DNA from: a virus
Virus record (IMG/VR): IMGVR_UViG_3300035224_000798
Location: 1-48,941 of that record
Length of the DNA stretch: 48,941 nucleotides
Reading direction: 5' to 3' (one strand)
The translations under genes were made by a program, and so were the position numbers. Below, in pieces: positions 28,950 to 37,997 of the stretch; within the stretch, counting starts at the first letter, position 1, and the number at the start of each line of letters is the position of its first letter. The notes under the pieces are model-generated. The model was not told the DNA's origin, searched no databases, and saw only the letters and a program-made list of their open reading frames with translations.

Positions 28950-31550
28950 GTGAGCACAGCAACATACGAGCCTCAGCGCCCCAGCTACAGCCTTGGTCCT
29001 GGTGAAATAAACCTCGAGCTCATCCCTAAAGACTGGGCGTTAACGCCTCTTAAGGGGAAACGCGCATATGTTGCTGGTTGGACTAACACTCCTTACTCTA
29101 TTGACCAAATCAGAGAGGATCTTGCAAACGGGTGTGCTACAGGTGTTGGACTCATGTCCGGCCAATGGTCTAACGAAGGTGGGTTGATTTGGGTAGATAT
29201 TGACGGGCCAGAAGCATTGCCAGCACTGGAAGATTTGGCAGGCGGCCCAATCGATGCAATTTTCCCCGAGACGCTAACTATCTCCTCCGGGAAACCAGGC
29301 AGACAGCGCATGCTGTATCGGATTCCTACCAATAAAATTAGTCTTCTTCCTGATAAAGCAACAATTAAAATAGGGATTCCATCATTCGAAATCCTATTCA
29401 GGTCGCGTCAGGGTGCCCTTATGGGTGCTCATCCCGATACAGATGGATATTTCACTACGCCTCACGGTGGCTTTGAACATGCTAAAAATCCACCTGAAAT
29501 GCCTCAGTGGCTCTATGACGCCATCATCAAGGCCTATCCAACAAACAAGTACCGCAAGCCGGTCACAAGCGGTCTGGTGACCCAACGGATAGATCTTAGC
29601 TACGAAGAGGGTTCAACTTTTCATCAGCAGGACTGCATTGAGGAAGCTCGGATTTATTTGGCTCACTTAAATGAGCAGCGTTGCGAAGAATATGACGAGT
29701 GGCTTTCTGTAGGAATGTCCCTACATCAGGTAGATGACTGCCTTCTTACTGCTTGGCTTGACTGGTCCGCTAATGGTTCGAATTTCCAAGAAGGGGTTTG
29801 CGAAGCGAAATGGCGTTCTTTTGAGCGGCTTCCTGGCGGACCTACTCCTGAAGGTGCTTGTGGACTTCATCACCTCAGGGCTAAGGCGAAGGAAGATGGA
29901 TATATAGAACTTGGTAATTTTGTTGTGGAGTCCCCCGAGACTCTCGCAAAGAAAGCTCAAGATTTTTTTAGAGATAACGAGGAAGAAATGCCTGAAGCTG
30001 ATTTGTTCGACAACATCATAGGCAGCATTATTGGTTTCCCTGATCAAGGGATGCGCGGTGAAGTTGCTAAAAAAGCGAATGACAAAAAACAACCCCGAAC
30101 TCCCCCTGCATCCATACTTGCGGAACATGTCACTGAGATGGTGATTGAGTGTGGATGGCGCTATGACCCACGGTTCGATACCTTTATGTTTTATCAGTCA
30201 AGTAAAGGAGTTTGGCGGCGTGAAGACTATAAAAATGAATACAAACATTTTGTTCAAGACCTTTTTCTTAGAGAAAACATACCTACCCCTGGAGGCTTCA
30301 CTTCTCATTTGATTTCAGACGTTGTCAGCCTGACTCAGGCCTATATTACCCATACTTACTGGGACGATGACGATGACCGATTAGCTTTTACGAACGGTGT
30401 ACTTGAAATCTCAACAGGTGATTTTCTTGAACATAACCGTGAGTATTACATCACATGGGGGCTCGACTTTGAATATGACCCACATTCCGATCCAGGTTCG
30501 ATTATTGACTGGTTATTGCGCACTCAATATGGAGATGAGCAGCGGCTACAGGTACTCCGCGCTTGGCTCAAAGCCTGTCTAATTGGTAGAGGTAATGAAA
30601 TACAACGCTTCTTAGAAGTGATCGGGCCAGGTGGGCGCGGTAAATCGACATTTGCAAACCTGTGTTGCGCTTTAGTTGGCACCAGAAACTTTGCAAGTAC
30701 GACACTTAATCAACTAGAGCAATCCCGTTTTGAAATCGCGTCTATCAAAGGCAAACGCCTCACGTTGATCAACGATTCAGAGCGTTATGGTGGATCTGCT
30801 CAAATCTTTAAAGCATTAACTGGAGGCGACAACCTCCGCTTCGAAGAAAAAAATAAAAATGTTGGTGAACCTTTTATTTACAGCGGAATGGTAATGGTCT
30901 GTGCGAACGAGCCTATCCAAACTACTGATAACACCTCAGGGCTTACTCGCCGACGCTTGACTGTCGAATTTAGCCGTCCTCTCTATAGCAAAAATTCTGA
31001 AGCTAAAGAGATGATCAAGATCGATAACGGTGCAGTAAAGGGCTTATGGAAGCATTGTTTAGCCGGATTAGTGAACTGGGTCTTGCAAATGACCGATCAA
31101 GAAATGAGGGAATACCTTTTAGACACTTATGAAAAAGCGCCTTCTTTGCGCCGTGTCCGCAATGAGATCATGTTAAACAGCAACAACTTAGTTGAGTGGC
31201 TTCAATCTGAAGTGATACAAGATGAAAACGTAGTTACCCCTGTCGGTAAAAAAATACCTGCCGCTAAGGATGCACAGGAACGTTACTGCAATAGCAATTT
31301 TCATTTATACGCTAGTTATGCGTCTTATTGTGAAGATACGGGTTCTAAACCTGTAGGGCAGAAACGTTTTATTGCATTACTCCTTGACTGCTGTAAAAAC
31401 CAACTCAGCATCAATAATGTCAGGCAATTCACAAAATTAGGTAAACCTTTTATAAAAGGTATTGCTTTGCGCAATGCTGACGATAAATTTAGGAATAAGC
31501 CTACTATCCTGCCAGAAAACCTCGCCAAATCTACTAATGCACCAGGATGA
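28950..31550 (+). CDS. Bifunctional primase-helicase (PrimPol plus D5/P4 SF3 helicase)
   Basis: 866 aa with a GTG start. N-terminal primase-polymerase part: LIWVDIDGPEALPALEDL (acidic metal site) and ISSGKPGRQRMLYRI. A helical PriCT-like segment follows (about 230-310, DEWLSVGMSLHQ, WSANGSNF). C-terminal SF3 helicase: Walker A GPGGRGKST (559-567), Walker B-like RLTLINDSER, and MVMVCANEPI. It makes primers and unwinds DNA at the fork, as in P4 and D5 proteins. Length is near the usual 750-900 aa. It is the last large gene of the replication cluster. Confidence 0.92.
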   Translation: MSTATYEPQRPSYSLGPGEINLELIPKDWALTPLKGKRAYVAGWTNTPYSIDQIREDLANGCATGVGLMSGQWSNEGGLIWVDIDGPEALPALEDLAGGPIDAIFPETLTISSGKPGRQRMLYRIPTNKISLLPDKATIKIGIPSFEILFRSRQGALMGAHPDTDGYFTTPHGGFEHAKNPPEMPQWLYDAIIKAYPTNKYRKPVTSGLVTQRIDLSYEEGSTFHQQDCIEEARIYLAHLNEQRCEEYDEWLSVGMSLHQVDDCLLTAWLDWSANGSNFQEGVCEAKWRSFERLPGGPTPEGACGLHHLRAKAKEDGYIELGNFVVESPETLAKKAQDFFRDNEEEMPEADLFDNIIGSIIGFPDQGMRGEVAKKANDKKQPRTPPASILAEHVTEMVIECGWRYDPRFDTFMFYQSSKGVWRREDYKNEYKHFVQDLFLRENIPTPGGFTSHLISDVVSLTQAYITHTYWDDDDDRLAFTNGVLEISTGDFLEHNREYYITWGLDFEYDPHSDPGSIIDWLLRTQYGDEQRLQVLRAWLKACLIGRGNEIQRFLEVIGPGGRGKSTFANLCCALVGTRNFASTTLNQLEQSRFEIASIKGKRLTLINDSERYGGSAQIFKALTGGDNLRFEEKNKNVGEPFIYSGMVMVCANEPIQTTDNTSGLTRRRLTVEFSRPLYSKNSEAKEMIKIDNGAVKGLWKHCLAGLVNWVLQMTDQEMREYLLDTYEKAPSLRRVRNEIMLNSNNLVEWLQSEVIQDENVVTPVGKKIPAAKDAQERYCNSNFHLYASYASYCEDTGSKPVGQKRFIALLLDCCKNQLSINNVRQFTKLGKPFIKGIALRNADDKFRNKPTILPENLAKSTNAPG

Positions 31551-31704
31551 AAAGGCTAACTGGCAGAAAATCAAAGACGCTATGGAAGCAAATGGAACCA
31601 CAGAAAACGATTATTACTTAAGAGCCGTTGCCATATGCAGTGACAAAAAAGACCCTGTCTTGCAAATCTCTAAATTAAATATATTTAAATCGAAGGCGGA
31701 CTAA
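31537..31704 (+). CDS. Small hypothetical protein
   Basis: 55 aa from ATG 31537, overlapping the primase-helicase end by 14 nt. Helical (NWQKIKDAMEANGTTENDYY). Its 3' end overlaps the convergent minus gene by 20 nt. No family recognised. Confidence 0.5.
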   Translation: MHQDEKANWQKIKDAMEANGTTENDYYLRAVAICSDKKDPVLQISKLNIFKSKAD

Positions 31705-32014
31705 ATACTTTGCCGTATTTCTGTCTCAATCTGTCTATGCTTTGTTGAAGAAGAATTCCTTTTGCTGTCCCACGAGAGTATTCGATAGCTTTTTCGGAGC
31801 GCTCCCGTTCGGATGGCATATACCCAGGACTACCTGCAATTTGCATTTGTTCCATCAAAGGCTCACCTAAAGATTGTTCAGACTGATACGAAACTGAGCC
31901 CCCTGGAATATCAGTGCCTTGCTCGCCGTAAAAACCTCTTCTCTTCATATAGCCGCTCAAAAATGAGTTGCCATTACCATTTGCCATCACTGCTGGAAAA
32001 TCAGTATCACCCAT
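31685..32014 (-). CDS. Virion-like hypothetical protein
   Basis: 109 aa, Gly/Ser/Gln-rich (MANGNGNSFLSGYMKRRGFYG, in parts) with a helical C-terminus (LLQQSIDRLRQKYGKVF). It leads a set of three minus-strand genes with similar composition. No family recognised; virion-associated by composition only. Confidence 0.5.
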   Translation of the reverse strand: MGDTDFPAVMANGNGNSFLSGYMKRRGFYGEQGTDIPGGSVSYQSEQSLGEPLMEQMQIAGSPGYMPSERERSEKAIEYSRGTAKGILLQQSIDRLRQKYGKVFSPPSI

Positions 32015-32016
32015 AA

Positions 32017-32259
32017 TTAAGCCCGTGGCATCCTGCTTTGCACATATGAATCGAGAAACTCCTTACCGGGCTCCTGTGATATGGCATTCATTGGATTTGT
32101 TTTAGAGGCCGCCTCCATGTTTGCCTCAGCGTAAGGAGCACTGACTGCCTGTCCTTGTGTTGCATATCCACCAGGAAGCTTCTCCTGACGGCGTGGGTCA
32201 CCTAAAGCGGGGTCCATGCCGAGACCTGTTGCGTCAAATCCAGAAGGGTTGTACATCAT
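32017..32259 (-). CDS. Virion-like hypothetical protein
   Basis: 80 aa, Gly/Pro/Ala-rich and almost without hydrophobic core (MYNPSGFDATGLGMDPALGD). Encoded between two similar genes, with a 4-nt overlap to the 32256 gene. No family recognised. Confidence 0.5.
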   Translation of the reverse strand: MMYNPSGFDATGLGMDPALGDPRRQEKLPGGYATQGQAVSAPYAEANMEAASKTNPMNAISQEPGKEFLDSYVQSRMPRA

Positions 32260-33155
32260 TTGTTACCTCGGGCTCTTCCGAATAATTTTAATCTAGCCTC
32301 TTCAGGAGTTTTTGCTCCCTGTGGCTTAGGCTGCCCAAAACTCTCGGGAGTATATCCGGATTCCCCCTGTGCACGGCTACCTAAATCGCCCATTACCGTT
32401 TCGTTATCGGGAGCTAAAGGCATCTCATTAGCCCGACGTTGTTCAGATTTTAAATACTCACGTTGAGCAAGCATGGGGTTTGCCTTGGCCCAAGCCTGCA
32501 TATTTTCATCTCCCTCATACATATTTTGGATTGCATCCTGATTTACACGACCCATTGCACTCTGCGCAGCGTAATAGCTTGAAAGTGGCTGCTCCATCGG
32601 TGCCTTTTCTTGCGCTGCCAACTGTTGCATAGCTGAAGCAGAGTCCGGGGCATCTTTACCACGAGCACCGGCACCAAAAACGTTGTCGAACTCAGGAGTC
32701 TGAAAATAACGTTCAAACTGGCCTTTTGGAGTCATTGCAAAAGGCTTAGGCCGGTTTAAATCAAGACCGTCCACAATAGAGGGCTCTTCTACTTCCTTCG
32801 AGGTCTGTAAGAAAGAATTATTAGGTGTGGTTTCAGCGCTAGAAACATAAATAGCTTTATCACCACGCTGCACTGGGTACAAAGTCTGCCCGCCAACATT
32901 AATAGGGGGCGTGCCTGGGCCTTTCCAGCTGCCTTCACCGCCTACCAAAGCATTTCTACCGCTAAGTTTAGCTGGGTAAAAATCTCCGGTCTGAGCTCCA
33001 CTTATTTTCTGAAGAAAGGCTTCTACAGGATTTGCAGATAAAGGATTTTTAAGGGGGTTTCCAGCACGCAATGATTCAAGTACTTCTTGCTGTCTAGCAA
33101 CCTCCTGCCGCTGTCGCATTTGTCGCCGGGCGCTACCGCTTGATCTTCCAGCCAT
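32256..33155 (-). CDS. Virion-like hypothetical protein
   Basis: 299 aa. A basic N-terminus (SSGSARRQMRQRQEVARQQE) precedes a Gly/Pro/Gln-rich chain with KPFAMTPKGQFERYFQTPEF. Low cysteine and low hydrophobicity resemble the 13078 and 36008 proteins. Its C-terminus is again basic (KLFGRARGNK). Function unknown, possibly an internal or tail-associated protein. Confidence 0.5.
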   Translation of the reverse strand: MAGRSSGSARRQMRQRQEVARQQEVLESLRAGNPLKNPLSANPVEAFLQKISGAQTGDFYPAKLSGRNALVGGEGSWKGPGTPPINVGGQTLYPVQRGDKAIYVSSAETTPNNSFLQTSKEVEEPSIVDGLDLNRPKPFAMTPKGQFERYFQTPEFDNVFGAGARGKDAPDSASAMQQLAAQEKAPMEQPLSSYYAAQSAMGRVNQDAIQNMYEGDENMQAWAKANPMLAQREYLKSEQRRANEMPLAPDNETVMGDLGSRAQGESGYTPESFGQPKPQGAKTPEEARLKLFGRARGNK

Positions 33156-33184
33156 GTTATTTCAATACTTAAAGGCATCCCTTT

Positions 33185-33190
33185 TATAAT
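33185..33190 (+). promoter_or_regulatory. TATAAT -10 element
   Basis: TATAAT 24 nt before ATG 33214, with no clear -35 at 17 nt. It would drive the small plus-strand gene at 33214, divergent from the 32256 gene. Confidence 0.5.
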
Positions 33191-33213
33191 AGTAACATTG
33201 GGCAATTAATTTT

Positions 33214-33393
33214 ATGGCCATTATCAAAACATTCCCAGGCGGTACTACCGTCGAAGTTAACACAATCCATAACGGTGGTAGCTATCGAGTCTGCAGCGCA
33301 TCTGGTTCGGTATGCCATCTAGCGGATAATTACGAGAAAGCTGTGAACTTTGCAGATGTTTTTGAACACTATTACACAGTTTCTAGGCACTAA
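33214..33393 (+). CDS. Very small hypothetical protein
   Basis: 59 aa (MAIIKTFPGGTTVEVNTIHN, then SYRVCSASGSVCHLADNYEK). Beta-rich with two cysteines. A possible conserved phage mini-protein with its own promoter. It is followed by the repeat-rich non-coding region. Confidence 0.55.
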   Translation: MAIIKTFPGGTTVEVNTIHNGGSYRVCSASGSVCHLADNYEKAVNFADVFEHYYTVSRH

Positions 33394-33712
33394 AGCGCTT
33401 AAAACGCTATTAATTTAGTGAGTGGTAGGGGCAAGATCCCCCTAAATTGCTTGCAAAACCCCTGTTGTAGCAATCAGTTTCAGGAATGAACACAAAAGAA
33501 GGGAAAAAAAGGGCGGTTTCACTTACCCTATAAAAGGATGGGGTGGGAACATGCTGTTAAACCAGAGCATTTAAACTCAAGTACCCACCCCCCTCTTCTA
33601 TAAAAGTAAATAAAAGGGTGGTATTTTTCTCTTTTTTGGTGTTCATTTGTTAAAACCGTTGACTTGACAGCGTTTTGCCTCTAAAAAGCCTTTGTTGAAG
33701 CACGGACCCCTC
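33394..33712. repeat. Repeat-rich non-coding region, candidate origin or control region
   Basis: About 320 bases without a gene. Elements: a nested stem, AATTTAG (33412-33418) with CTAAATT (33442-33448) around GGGG/CCCC; a purine run AAAAGAAGGGAAAAAAAGGG (about 33493-33512); an 8-bp stem GGGGTGGG (33540-33547) with CCCACCCC (33584-33591) enclosing ATGCT/AGCAT; the direct repeat CTATAAAAG at 33528-33536 and 33598-33606; and a TTGACT/TTGACAG-like word near 33658-33671. AT-rich and G-rich segments alternate, as at many phage origins. Confidence 0.55.
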
Positions 33713-34855
33713 ATGGATCCACTGGCATACTTTCAGGAAAATGGCCTTACAAACCACGATGCAGTGGTCTTTGCAAAAGCGTTTCAGATTTTTATTGCTG
33801 CTCAAGGACAAACCACATGCTGGGATCTAAAAAAAAGAAGCCACAGTGCACTGGCAGGGTTTCAAACCAGTAAGGGGCGCATCATCCACTACAACGGGTT
33901 CGATGCAAGACCGTTCCTGCTGGCCGCAGTTGGTCGTTTCAAGACAACTGAACGCTCTGTGGTTGTGCGGCACCACAGCTGCTCAGCAGAACGCTGTCTG
34001 AACCCTTCGCATTACTACTGGGGCACCAGAGCAGACGTGGCTTATGAACTTGGGCGTGCGTTGAAGCGGACGCCTAGCTCTGAAATAATTAAACAGATCA
34101 AAAACGCCGATGAAAGTGTCGCAAGTCAAGAACTTTCAGCGCAGCTGAAGGTGCCTTATCACTTATTAACACGGATTCGCAGCGGGAAAACATTCCAAAA
34201 TTTGCAGCTGCACGATCCCTCAGCTAATCTTAAAAAAGACTTTGAAGCGCTTAACAGGTTCTTCAACTACGTCATGAAAACTTGCCCTAACGAAGCAAGG
34301 CAATATGAGATTAATTATCACGTGACCAATGAACTTGAATGCCCCTGGCATAGAAAAGGAGAAAAAACGCACAAAGGTAATTTTGGTCGTATGGGTGAGT
34401 GTCTCGATTGCCTAGAAGAAATGAAAAAAGGGCGCTGTGCTGTAGATGTGACACTATTTGACTATCGCTGGTATTGGCAGGTACGTAGATTTTGGGATCA
34501 GGTTGACATTAAAGGAGAGGATGAATGTTGGCCATGGCTTGGAGGTACTAAAAAAGACAAGTCAGAATCAGTCGCATATTGCCCGTCTCCATTCCACTCC
34601 GGCAAAACTCAATCAGCAATGCGTGTTGCTTTTTGGTTAAGTCGGGGTTATACAGGTAAACATAGGATAAGCACTAAGCCATCTTGTTGCAAGTTTTGTT
34701 GCAATCCCAAGCACCTCACTGCACAAGGACTAGAAAGCATTGATGCTCCTTTCAAAATCGACACGATTCAACTTAATTATGGCAACATCTTCGAACACTT
34801 CAAAAAAATCGGCATACAAGACAGCAGAGCTGATGCCAAGCAACTACCATCTTGA
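33713..34855 (+). CDS. Large HNH-type nuclease-like protein
   Basis: 380 aa from ATG 33713 (TTG 33692 would add 7). An HNH-like zinc site lies near residues 90-101 (C90...C95-L-N97-P-S-H100, followed by YWGTRADV, as in HNH_3 nucleases). A CxxC-type knuckle follows near the middle (ECPWH ... GECLDC). A second NP-H site lies near residue 325-333 (CCKFCCNPKHLTAQG). The repeated NPxHL site suggests a duplicated HNH domain. It could be a homing or phage-specific endonuclease. It starts at the end of the non-coding repeat region. Confidence 0.65.
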   Translation: MDPLAYFQENGLTNHDAVVFAKAFQIFIAAQGQTTCWDLKKRSHSALAGFQTSKGRIIHYNGFDARPFLLAAVGRFKTTERSVVVRHHSCSAERCLNPSHYYWGTRADVAYELGRALKRTPSSEIIKQIKNADESVASQELSAQLKVPYHLLTRIRSGKTFQNLQLHDPSANLKKDFEALNRFFNYVMKTCPNEARQYEINYHVTNELECPWHRKGEKTHKGNFGRMGECLDCLEEMKKGRCAVDVTLFDYRWYWQVRRFWDQVDIKGEDECWPWLGGTKKDKSESVAYCPSPFHSGKTQSAMRVAFWLSRGYTGKHRISTKPSCCKFCCNPKHLTAQGLESIDAPFKIDTIQLNYGNIFEHFKKIGIQDSRADAKQLPS

Positions 34856-35123
34856 CACTAAAAAATGGTGTGCACTTATTTACATCGCTGATAAGTGCCA
34901 TTTTTCTGATTGGTTCGAAGACAAAGCAGAAGCTGAGTCAGAATTACGTTGTATGCAGAATAATTTAAATTACGCGGCTGAAGAAACAATGGAGGGAGAA
35001 GGTACATATCCTGATCGGGCTATAATTATGAATATAAAGTACCAAGAATCTGGGCGGACCAATGGTCTATACACCGGATTAATGAGTAAAGATGGCGCGG
35101 TTTCTGACAACAATTCCAAATAA
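34833..35123 (+). CDS. Hypothetical protein
   Basis: 96 aa from ATG 34833, overlapping the HNH-type gene by 23 nt; ATGs at 34779 or 34740 would lengthen the overlap. MPSNYHLDTKKWCALIYIAD, then WFEDKAEAESELRCMQNN: an alpha/beta pattern. It overlaps the next gene by 32 nt. No family recognised. Confidence 0.5.
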   Translation: MPSNYHLDTKKWCALIYIADKCHFSDWFEDKAEAESELRCMQNNLNYAAEETMEGEGTYPDRAIIMNIKYQESGRTNGLYTGLMSKDGAVSDNNSK

Positions 35124-35769
35124 CCTTGGTTATTACAACCTTGGGACTGTACAAGCTTACCCAACTGGTGGATCAGGTCCAACTGCATATGGCCCAAATT
35201 CCTACTTCGGCTCTGATCCTCTCCCTTCGGAGCTTGGAGACAGCCTTTATAATCCTGTTGATCTGGGCGATGTCTCTTCTGTATTTCGCTCGATCACATT
35301 AACAAATACACACGGTGGGTTGAGCAGGCGACAAACAACATTCTATAAAATACGACTTTTTAGAAAACGCAAAATACAATTTACGCAGAATTTTAGCCAG
35401 TTTGCTTATACACAGAATACAAATAGAAATACATTAATTGCAGTTTATCGGTTAAATTCTGACAATACTAGAGAAGAGTTGCCTATCAATAATGAAGGCT
35501 ATGTAAGCAGACAAAGCTCTATCGATTACAACGATGATGAGACATTGAACAATGATTACCCTAGCAATGATCTAGATCCAGGTACATATTTATTTTTAAT
35601 TACTAACGATATCAGATTTCTTGAAACAACCTATTCGATTACTGTAGGAATCTCTATTCTGGATTGGCGTTTCGTCGATGAGCCAGTCGACAGTAGTCTT
35701 GACTTTGATTTAGTAACTGCAGGGGTCAGTGAGCTGCTTGATTTCGGACTCATAAGAGCGGCTTTATAA
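35092..35769 (+). CDS. Secreted- or virion-like beta protein
   Basis: 225 aa. Gly/Tyr/Ser-rich first part (NNLGYYNLGTVQAYPTGGSG), then LDPGTYLFLITNDIRFLETT and TYSITVGISILDW, which resemble the beta-sandwich PPC (pre-peptidase C-terminal) domain of cyanobacterial surface and phage proteins. No signal peptide. It could be a virion decoration or tail-tip protein; inference. Confidence 0.55.
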   Translation: MARFLTTIPNNLGYYNLGTVQAYPTGGSGPTAYGPNSYFGSDPLPSELGDSLYNPVDLGDVSSVFRSITLTNTHGGLSRRQTTFYKIRLFRKRKIQFTQNFSQFAYTQNTNRNTLIAVYRLNSDNTREELPINNEGYVSRQSSIDYNDDETLNNDYPSNDLDPGTYLFLITNDIRFLETTYSITVGISILDWRFVDEPVDSSLDFDLVTAGVSELLDFGLIRAAL

Positions 35770-35813
35770 AAAAAAACTACTTTATTTGATTACTATTGTT
35801 TTAAGACTCACGG

Positions 35814-35990
35814 TTATTTATTAAAATCAAACTCAAATACACAACCTTGCAATGCAGATTTGATACCAATCAGGCACTCTTGATCAAGTTCACCTTGCCC
35901 CGCCCATTTTTCCAAAGTAAAAGCTACAGCTGAATGTAACGCCCTTACTGAGCGCTCATCCATCGTAAACGTGATTACTGTCTGTTCCAT
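35814..35990 (-). CDS. Small hypothetical protein
   Basis: 58 aa from ATG 35990 (35999 is an alternative). VITFTMDERSVRALHSAVAF, then a helix and GCVFEFDFNK. The strand-helix-helix-strand layout is compact. No family recognised. It lies just 3' of the 36008 gene on the same strand. Confidence 0.5.
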   Translation of the reverse strand: MEQTVITFTMDERSVRALHSAVAFTLEKWAGQGELDQECLIGIKSALQGCVFEFDFNK

Positions 35991-36007
35991 ATGGAGCATC
36001 AGGATTT

Positions 36008-36523
36008 TTACTTTTTCTCAGGTGGATTAAAAACATCTTTTTGGTTTTTTGCCCAAGACGGTAATGCTTGATTTGCGTTCTCTTTTGAATAATCTGTACC
36101 AGGGGCTTTTTTGTAGGCTGCTTTTGCAGCGTCTAAACGTATTTGTGCAACTTCACGTGCATCCTTATATTTATCTACTCCTGGGGGGCTCATTTTCGCA
36201 GTTGCGGCTGCATTAACACCACCTTGCGCATTTAGAGCTACGCCCATAAAACCAGGATCAGCCCCTGGACCACCTGGCATTGATGACTTAATATCAGCAG
36301 CCTCTTGCATCTCAACTCCACGCTGACGCATCCCTATATCAGCCGATGTCCCTACTTGTCGTTCTTGTATCGCCCGTGCATCAGCTAGCTGTGAATTTAG
36401 ACGTGCCAGATAATTTGCAGCATCTTGATAGCTCTCTTCAGGAACAATTGTCCTATACACCGTCGGCGCAGTCGGCTTCTGCATTATTATCTTAGGGGAC
36501 GGAGGAGAAGGTTTTGACCCCAT
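36008..36523 (-). CDS. Virion-like hypothetical protein
   Basis: 171 aa. The Pro-rich start (GSKPSPPSPKIIMQKPTAPT) precedes a helical Gln/Ala-rich body (YQDAANYLARLNSQLADARA) and Gly/Met stretches. This layout resembles small phage proteins found next to portal or internal-core genes. Together with 13078 and 32256 it forms a scattered set of similar composition. No known family. Confidence 0.5.
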   Translation of the reverse strand: MGSKPSPPSPKIIMQKPTAPTVYRTIVPEESYQDAANYLARLNSQLADARAIQERQVGTSADIGMRQRGVEMQEAADIKSSMPGGPGADPGFMGVALNAQGGVNAAATAKMSPPGVDKYKDAREVAQIRLDAAKAAYKKAPGTDYSKENANQALPSWAKNQKDVFNPPEKK

Positions 36524-36578
36524 TGCTTTACTTTATTTTAATTTCTATACTGATTCTATCCGTGATGAACCCATATAA

Positions 36579-36983
36579 ATGTTGGCTACTGACGAACCCG
36601 ATAGGCAGAAGGATCAGGACCAAAAAAAGTTCAGCATAAGTGATGGGCCTGTTCATAGTGATAGCTATCCTTTTATTCAAGAGTTTAGCGACCTATTAGC
36701 TGAGCTGTCCACTAAAGAGCTCTACAATCTCCTTACCAATCAGCAAAAAAGACTCGCCAAGGCGTTCTGGGAGGCTGAAAACTTCGGCGGGTGCCCTGAG
36801 AAGTGCAAAAAGCGGCTTACTGAAATCTATGGGCCACACTGGACAAAACAAGTAAAATTTAGAGATTATTTCAAGACTATAGACGGTTACTACATCTACG
36901 TTCTTTTAATTGACCATAAACGTCAATGGGACAAACACAGAAAAGTTGGCTATGCTGTAAAGCAAGTTAAAGATCCTGAATGA
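36579..36983 (+). CDS. Hypothetical protein, operon gene 1
   Basis: 134 aa. Acidic start, then LSTKELYNLLTNQQKRLAKA and an alpha/beta end (FKTIDGYYIYVLLIDHKRQW). No family recognised. It is the first of four tightly coupled genes (36579-38620); its stop overlaps the next ATG by 4 nt. Confidence 0.6.
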   Translation: MLATDEPDRQKDQDQKKFSISDGPVHSDSYPFIQEFSDLLAELSTKELYNLLTNQQKRLAKAFWEAENFGGCPEKCKKRLTEIYGPHWTKQVKFRDYFKTIDGYYIYVLLIDHKRQWDKHRKVGYAVKQVKDPE

Positions 36984-37576
36984 GCGGACAAACAGGAGAA
37001 AACTGGCTTGATGTGCTAACAAGCACTGAATTTGTGCTAGATGAAGATACGAGCAACTCATATCAGAGCTATCGTTTTGTTGACCTAGAAATAAGCGACG
37101 TCACCATTGAGAACTACAAGGAACTATTAGTAGACTCTCTGTCGGAACAAGTCGAAATGTTCATCCCCCCATCAGGAAGCTTTGAAACTGCAGATCTACA
37201 GCGTTATCTAGAGCTCGTCTGCAGCTACGAGACAAGCACTTCTGACTTGGTTTTAGGTCTTTCCCTTGCGGATCAAATTCGGATAACTTTCAGCGATATG
37301 AAAATCAGCACCATCTGTGACCGTTATCCTGAAATTAACTTGTCAGAAAAAAGACGCTACCGTTGCGTGGCTGAATACCTCATACGACAGGAAGAATTGA
37401 CAAAACTGCGCGACAAAGATGGAAAGCTCATAAAGAAAATAGGCAACATGCAAAAAGCAGTGGTACTGTACAGACCGTTGCCAAAATTACTGGAGACTTT
37501 AAAACGCTCAGGCCTCAGTAATTTTATAAAATTAAAAGACGAGACAGAAAAAGTAACTGCTTGCGCAGCTTGCTAA
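36980..37576 (+). CDS. Hypothetical protein, operon gene 2
   Basis: 198 aa, acidic, with helical segments (DLQRYLELVCSYETSTSDLV) and a basic C-terminal part. No family recognised. It starts inside the previous gene's end (ATGA). Ends in a CAAC cysteine pair. Confidence 0.6.
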   Translation: MSGQTGENWLDVLTSTEFVLDEDTSNSYQSYRFVDLEISDVTIENYKELLVDSLSEQVEMFIPPSGSFETADLQRYLELVCSYETSTSDLVLGLSLADQIRITFSDMKISTICDRYPEINLSEKRRYRCVAEYLIRQEELTKLRDKDGKLIKKIGNMQKAVVLYRPLPKLLETLKRSGLSNFIKLKDETEKVTACAAC

Positions 37577-37598
37577 ACTACCGGAAACACTTTTAACT

Positions 37599-37997
37599 AT
37601 GACAAGCCGACGTAACAAAATGCTCACCCACCTGATGAAGGGGACTGTAGGGGAAACAGAGCAGACGCTGATGAAGCTCTCAATTGAGCGCATTTGCGCA
37701 GATATGTGTGATTATTACGCTAAATTCTACAAACTTGAAGGCCCTGGGGTCATGGTCTTTAAACCGCAATCAGAAGATAAGGAGAGTATGTTCTATCTGA
37801 CGGTCGACGGCTTGATTACAGGGTTGAACGACAATAAAGAAAATGAACAGTTAGCGGAAGTCTTTCAAAGTGCTATCAGGCGTGCGGAAGTAATCGAACC
37901 GGACAAAGAATCACTTTTTCTTATTCAAGACGATAAAGAACTTGCGCTAGTACACTACAAACACGACAGTGACGGCAACGGATTCATGATGTTCTGA
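37599..37997 (+). CDS. Hypothetical protein, operon gene 3
   Basis: 132 aa. Starts MTSRRNKMLTHLMKG, then a helix with cysteines (IERICADMCDYYAKFY) and beta segments (GVMVFKPQSED; LFLIQDDKELALVHY). No family recognised. It overlaps the Dam-like gene by one base. Confidence 0.6.
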   Translation: MTSRRNKMLTHLMKGTVGETEQTLMKLSIERICADMCDYYAKFYKLEGPGVMVFKPQSEDKESMFYLTVDGLITGLNDNKENEQLAEVFQSAIRRAEVIEPDKESLFLIQDDKELALVHYKHDSDGNGFMMF

